Positions 60,601 to 64,000 of a stretch of DNA of 64,000 bases are shown here, piece by piece. The position numbers and the translations under genes are program-made. Source of the DNA: Melampsora larici-populina 98AG31 (taxonomy: Eukaryota; Basidiomycota; Pucciniomycetes; Pucciniales; Melampsoraceae); NCBI RefSeq assembly GCF_000204055.1, contig NW_006768773.1, positions 522,820 through 586,819 of the forward strand, in the 5' to 3' direction. The stretch's first letter is position 1; every line of letters begins with the position of its first letter. The notes beneath the pieces were generated by a model. The model was given only the letters and a program-made list of their open reading frames with translations. It did no database searches and was not told the origin of the DNA.

Positions 60601-61547
60601 GGAACAGTAGTTTTGACTTGATTTCCTACGATAAATCAAGTCGTAGGCTTGCGTAGATTTGAACACACGGAGAGCAAGATTTGATGCAGTCGTACGGACC
60701 GCAAGTCTAAAACAGGTCCATAGTGGACCTGTGTATAATTTAGCGTTAAAGTTACGATAAATCACTTGGTTACCGCACCCATAGTGGATGCTCTTACACA
60801 CCAAGCATCTGGAGATGATTGAAGTAGTCCGCTAGCTTGTGAGTCATAAAAAAATGCTGAGACACCTGGAAGTACTCCTCAGGCTGCCCTTCGTCTTGAT
60901 GGTAGTATTCCCTGGTGTCATCACGACGCATGAAGCAGGGCGTATACGTAGTGTTGCAATCTGTTTTACAGCGAATTGGGGTAATGTCGGATTCCAAGGG
61001 TAAAAAGGTGCAACTATTGGATTGAGTGTAACTTACTACGACAGTATTTGGTGAAGTATTGCACAGACTTAACCCCATCGATGTCATACAAATAACCGTA
61101 GATCTGGCGCCTCGATTCAAGGGGGTGGGGCTCGTTGTCAATTGTGCAAGTGAAACATACTGATTTGGGCGGTTCAAAGGTGTACTCGGTGATCACTACG
61201 GCGTGTGGACGGGTTTCATTTGGAATGCCTTTCCAATAAACATCCTTGTTGTCGTTGAAGCACAAGTGAAGGTCTCCATAGGTCAAGTACCACAATTGGG
61301 CCCAAGTGTTTACAGGCTGGGTTGGGTCAAGGACTTCGCATAAAAATTCAATGGGTCCCTCACGTGGTGCAGGTCCATACACGTCGCCAGTCCTTTGCAG
61401 GAAGTCCGCCAAAACAGAGAGGAATGCAGAGAGCTGGCGCAACGTGAGGCTGTGGTAGGCTTCAGGCGATAATTTCAACAACTGTTTCATCAAGTCTTTT
61501 ACTAACATTCTGAAATCATATATTGAAGATTGAATGATGACGGACAA
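57700..61547 (-). pseudogene. CxC5/CxC6 KDZ-associated cysteine-cluster gene, two premature TGA stops
   Basis: Member of the basidiomycete family carrying CxC5- and CxC6-like cysteine clusters linked with KDZ transposons. Exons read from the 5' side: about 61511-61034 (CFTCTIDNEPHPLESRRQIY, YFTKYCR), 60970-about 60800 (NCNTTYTPCFMRRDDTREYY, FFMTHKLADYFNHLQML), about 59884-59553 (SSFTSHVCSVCTEV), 59459-58888 (LVTDGITIGHWSC, RYCPKHQSMLEGYCQ), and 58134-57700 (QVIFYNNTCGLYSH, HTTCQTHNNPHKFPELK, FLEEMIRIHN, stop at 57700). In-frame TGA at 59743-59745 and 59386-59388. The intron between the second and third exons contains a complete Harbinger MITE. The first exon and the join at 59884 are not f res olved. 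Whether the protein has transposase or accessory function is unknown. Confidence 0.65.
59962..60793. mobile_element. 832-bp non-autonomous PIF/Harbinger element
   Basis: Ends GAGCATCCACTAT and ATAGTGGATGCTC are exact inverted repeats, with further matching GTGATTTATCGTAA words inside, flanked by the TTA target duplication (59959-59961, 60794-60796). Several GATTTATCGTA words recur in both orientations internally. No transposase. It sits inside an intron of the CxC5/CxC6 gene; its TSD overlaps the intron donor. Confidence 0.9.
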
Positions 61548-62405
61548 TGAAGGATGCTGAAAAGGGGAAGGAAGAAATAAGGAATTGTAAACTCATCAAT
61601 AGCCAAAGATGATCTTCTTAAAGGGCGTCAAGGAGTCAATACATTTGGACGACCTTGCGTCCTTCTACAGGGAACCACTTGGGTGCGGTGCCGCGGTGAC
61701 AAGAGGAGTGGTTAATGTCATAATGAGAGCTTCAAGCCCACTAACCCGTTATGCAATCAGTGTCGCTCTTCTTGGATATTGATTGTCTTATGATGGGGCA
61801 TAGGAGTGAGAACGAGTGAGAAATGGCTTTCAACAAATGCCATTATACCCGCGGTGTCTCACACTCCAGATTCAGGAGGTCGGTGAGATTAGGTAGTGTC
61901 TGTACCTGTCTCACGTGTCTAAAGTGTAATGTGAAATGACAACGTTCACACGCCCGGTACTGTGCAAAAGCTCGCAACTCTCAAAATTAGGTGGGCTCTC
62001 GAATTCCACGAAAGCGCGGATTCTCTGCCGAATTGAATTGATTGGATCACCTCTACATTCAACCGAAAAGACCTTCACGTCCTGAAGAATTTCCACCTAA
62101 GATTGCCCAACAATCTGAGGACAATGATGATCTAGAGTCTCGTTCTCCATCTTTGATTGACCTCATGAAAATTTTGAAAAGATGGATTTGGTTTCATCAT
62201 TTGTAGGCATACCATAATGATAAATGGTAGAATTGTTTGCTGATATAATCTTTGGTCTACTTGAATGAAGTTTTTGATCAAAGTGCTTGATGGATTTGAT
62301 TAACCTTCAAACACACCCCACTTCAGCTGGGGAAGAATCTTTTTGATAAAGCTGTTTTCGTGTATTGGTGACTATACATATTTTATGCGATGTGGTGATT
62401 GATAA
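61548..62405. other. Spacer, possible first exon of the CxC gene
   Basis: No supportable gene. The first 200 bases may contain the 5' end of the minus-strand CxC5/CxC6 gene. The right border is a TAA triplet (62403-62405) next to the Harbinger terminus. Confidence 0.45.
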
Positions 62406-64000
62406 GAGCATCTCCACCCACGGCGTGAATAAACACCGTCTATACAATGACAGTTCGACAGGTCTTGACCTGTACAAACATTTTACGCGGTGTTTGACAA
62501 AACCGCGGCCGTGTAAGTGAAAACGACCAATTACCGATTGAGCCACGCGAGAGATATTCCTGTGTCATATTCATCCGGCTATGACATCAGGGTGATAGGT
62601 GATCTTCACCCTGATGGGTGATATGATCGGATTGTGATGAAGAAATGCAATTTGATCAAAACCGCTTTGATTAGATTTTTGGTCCATTATCATCATAAGA
62701 TGGCTGAGCCACCTGATCAACACCCTTTATCGTTGAACAACCTCTTGACTATGTGTGGACAAACCAACGATCGATTACGTGTAATCATGAATGCAGCTCA
62801 AGTTACTACGGACGTTGCTCGTCACCTCATCACATCGGGTGGTAATCAAAAGCGCCGAGGTGGTGGCTCCAAGAAGGGCAAACGCCCGAACATATTAAGA
62901 AATCGGGAGGAAGCTCACATAGAACTTTACAATGATTACTTCTCTGATAACCCTCGTTATCATGAGGAACTGTTTCGTCGTCGATTTCGCATGGGTCGGA
63001 ATTTATTTATGCGAGTTGTTGAAGGAGTAACTCAAGAGGACCAGTATTTTGTGCAAAAACAAGATGCCTGTCATAGGCTCGGACTCTCACCTCTACAAAA
63101 ATGCACGGCAGCAATAAGGATGCTTGCCTACGGAACCCCCGGCGACATGAACGACGAAAATCTACGTCTGGCAGAGTCAACTTCTATCAAGAGTATGTTA
63201 CGATTTTGTGAGGCGGTTGTCTCTCGTTTTGGAAAAGAATATCTCCGAGAGCCAAACCGGGAAGACACCGCAAGACTTCTTCAGGAGAACGCTGAGCGTG
63301 GTTTCCCTGGAATGTTGGGATCACTTGATTGTATGCATTGGCGTTGGAAAAATTGCCCAAAAGCGCATAGTGGGCAATTCAAAGGCAAAGAAGAAGGTCC
63401 CACTATAGTTTTGGAAGCAGTGGCTTCTAAGGACCGTTGGATCTGGCATGCTTTTTTCGGAATTCCTGGAGCTCTCAACGATCTGAACGTACTCAATCAT
63501 TCTCCATTATTCGAACGTCTTTGCCGAGGTGAGGCGCCGGAGTGTAATTTTGAAATCAATGGTCATCAATATGACAAGGGATACTACCTTGCAGACGGCA
63601 TTTATCCTAAATGGGCAACTATAGTTCAATCGATTGCAAGGCCACAAGAACTGAAGAAAATTGTATGTTCACTTGGTTTCTTCACAAAGTAATTCTGGTT
63701 ACGATACTAATTATTTGTTTATTGATTGAAGTATTTTGCACAAAAGCAAGAAGAGATTCGCAAGGACGTTGAATGTTCTTTTGGAATTCTTCAAGGACGG
63801 TTTGCAATTGTAGCTGGACCCGCCCGTTTGTGGAGCGCAAAAAAATTGAAATCAATAATGCTAGCATGTGTAATACTTAATAACATGGTAGTAGAGGACG
63901 AGAGAGATGGAGGCCTTCGCGAGGTCATCCCTTTAGTTCCGATCGCGGAAGTTCTACATCCACACAATGATATACACCTATCAGCGATATCTGATGTCAA
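62406..64000. mobile_element. PIF/Harbinger element, left part (runs off the window)
   Basis: Starts GAGCATCTCCACCCACGGCG after TAA (62403-62405) and leads into a transposase gene. The interior start has repeated ACGGCGTG/ACACCG words. The right end lies beyond the window. Confidence 0.7.
62637..64000 (+). CDS. PIF/Harbinger transposase, apparently intact (3' end outside window)
   Basis: Plant-type Harbinger nuclease. Exon 1 from ATG 62637 (or the later ATG at 62700, MAEPPDQHP) to 63662; intron 63663-63731; exon 2 from 63732 to the window edge, with no stop. Basic patch KRRGGGSKKGKRPN near residue 70, then ELFRRRFRMGRNLFMRVV, the catalytic Asp in GMLGSLDCMHWRWKNCPKA, second Asp in GALNDLNVLNHSPLF, YYLADGIYPKW, and Glu context RKDVECSFGILQGRF. 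It is a full-length, stop-free relative of the decayed copy at 50872-52332 and shares its intron position before the Glu motif. Confidence 0.92.

Overview
The window looks like a transposon-rich piece of a basidiomycete nuclear genome. A rust fungus (Pucciniales, Melampsora-like) is the best guess. The grounds are AT-rich DNA, genes cut by many introns of about 60-100 bp, and dense KDZ, MULE and PIF/Harbinger DNA transposons with CxC cysteine-cluster genes. The host genes are all conserved eukaryotic housekeeping genes. No tRNA, rRNA or CRISPR was found by eye. Exon borders were worked out by hand from reading frame and GT/AG sites.

Left part (1-20.8 kb), mostly host genes. On the plus strand: the 3' part of MCM3 (replicative helicase), Sm protein E (spliceosome), a TMEM14-family membrane protein, and an Mtr10/transportin-3 importin. 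A 4.5-kb gene-poor stretch with hairpins and decayed coding sequence follows, then a Harbinger-type MITE. On the minus strand is a long SNF5-family chromatin-remodelling gene with a GATA finger and a polyglutamine N-terminus.

Middle part (21.3-40.2 kb). A complete PIF/Harbinger transposon (21296-25436, TTA target duplication) carries divergent-type partner genes: a SANT/Myb-like protein and a DDE transposase, transcribed toward each other. A complete KDZ transposon (25709-35467) has 185-bp terminal inverted repeats and an 8-bp target duplication. It holds two cargo genes, a transposase gene with four premature stops, and between them a remarkable inverted array of units in an exact 177-bp register. 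Host genes for mitochondrial ribosomal protein mS33 and the mRNA-export factor Yra1/ALYREF follow on the minus strand.

Right part (40.2-64 kb). A complete MULE (43377-49506, 9-bp target duplication) encodes a transposase whose reading frame runs through zinc knuckles into an RTC4 domain and an OTU-type protease domain. A mariner-type MITE has inserted into its right terminal repeat. Then come a decayed Harbinger transposase, a Cys-rich gene and an alpha-kinase-like gene on the plus strand, and a CxC5/CxC6 gene of the KDZ-associated class on the minus strand with a Harbinger MITE in an intron. A second, apparently intact Harbinger transposase runs off the right end.

Two themes tie the window together. 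First, most transposon genes carry in-frame TGA codons where the frame otherwise continues, as expected from CGA to TGA decay at CpG, while host genes carry none. Second, non-autonomous Harbinger and TA-flanked elements sit inside larger elements, which gives a relative insertion order.
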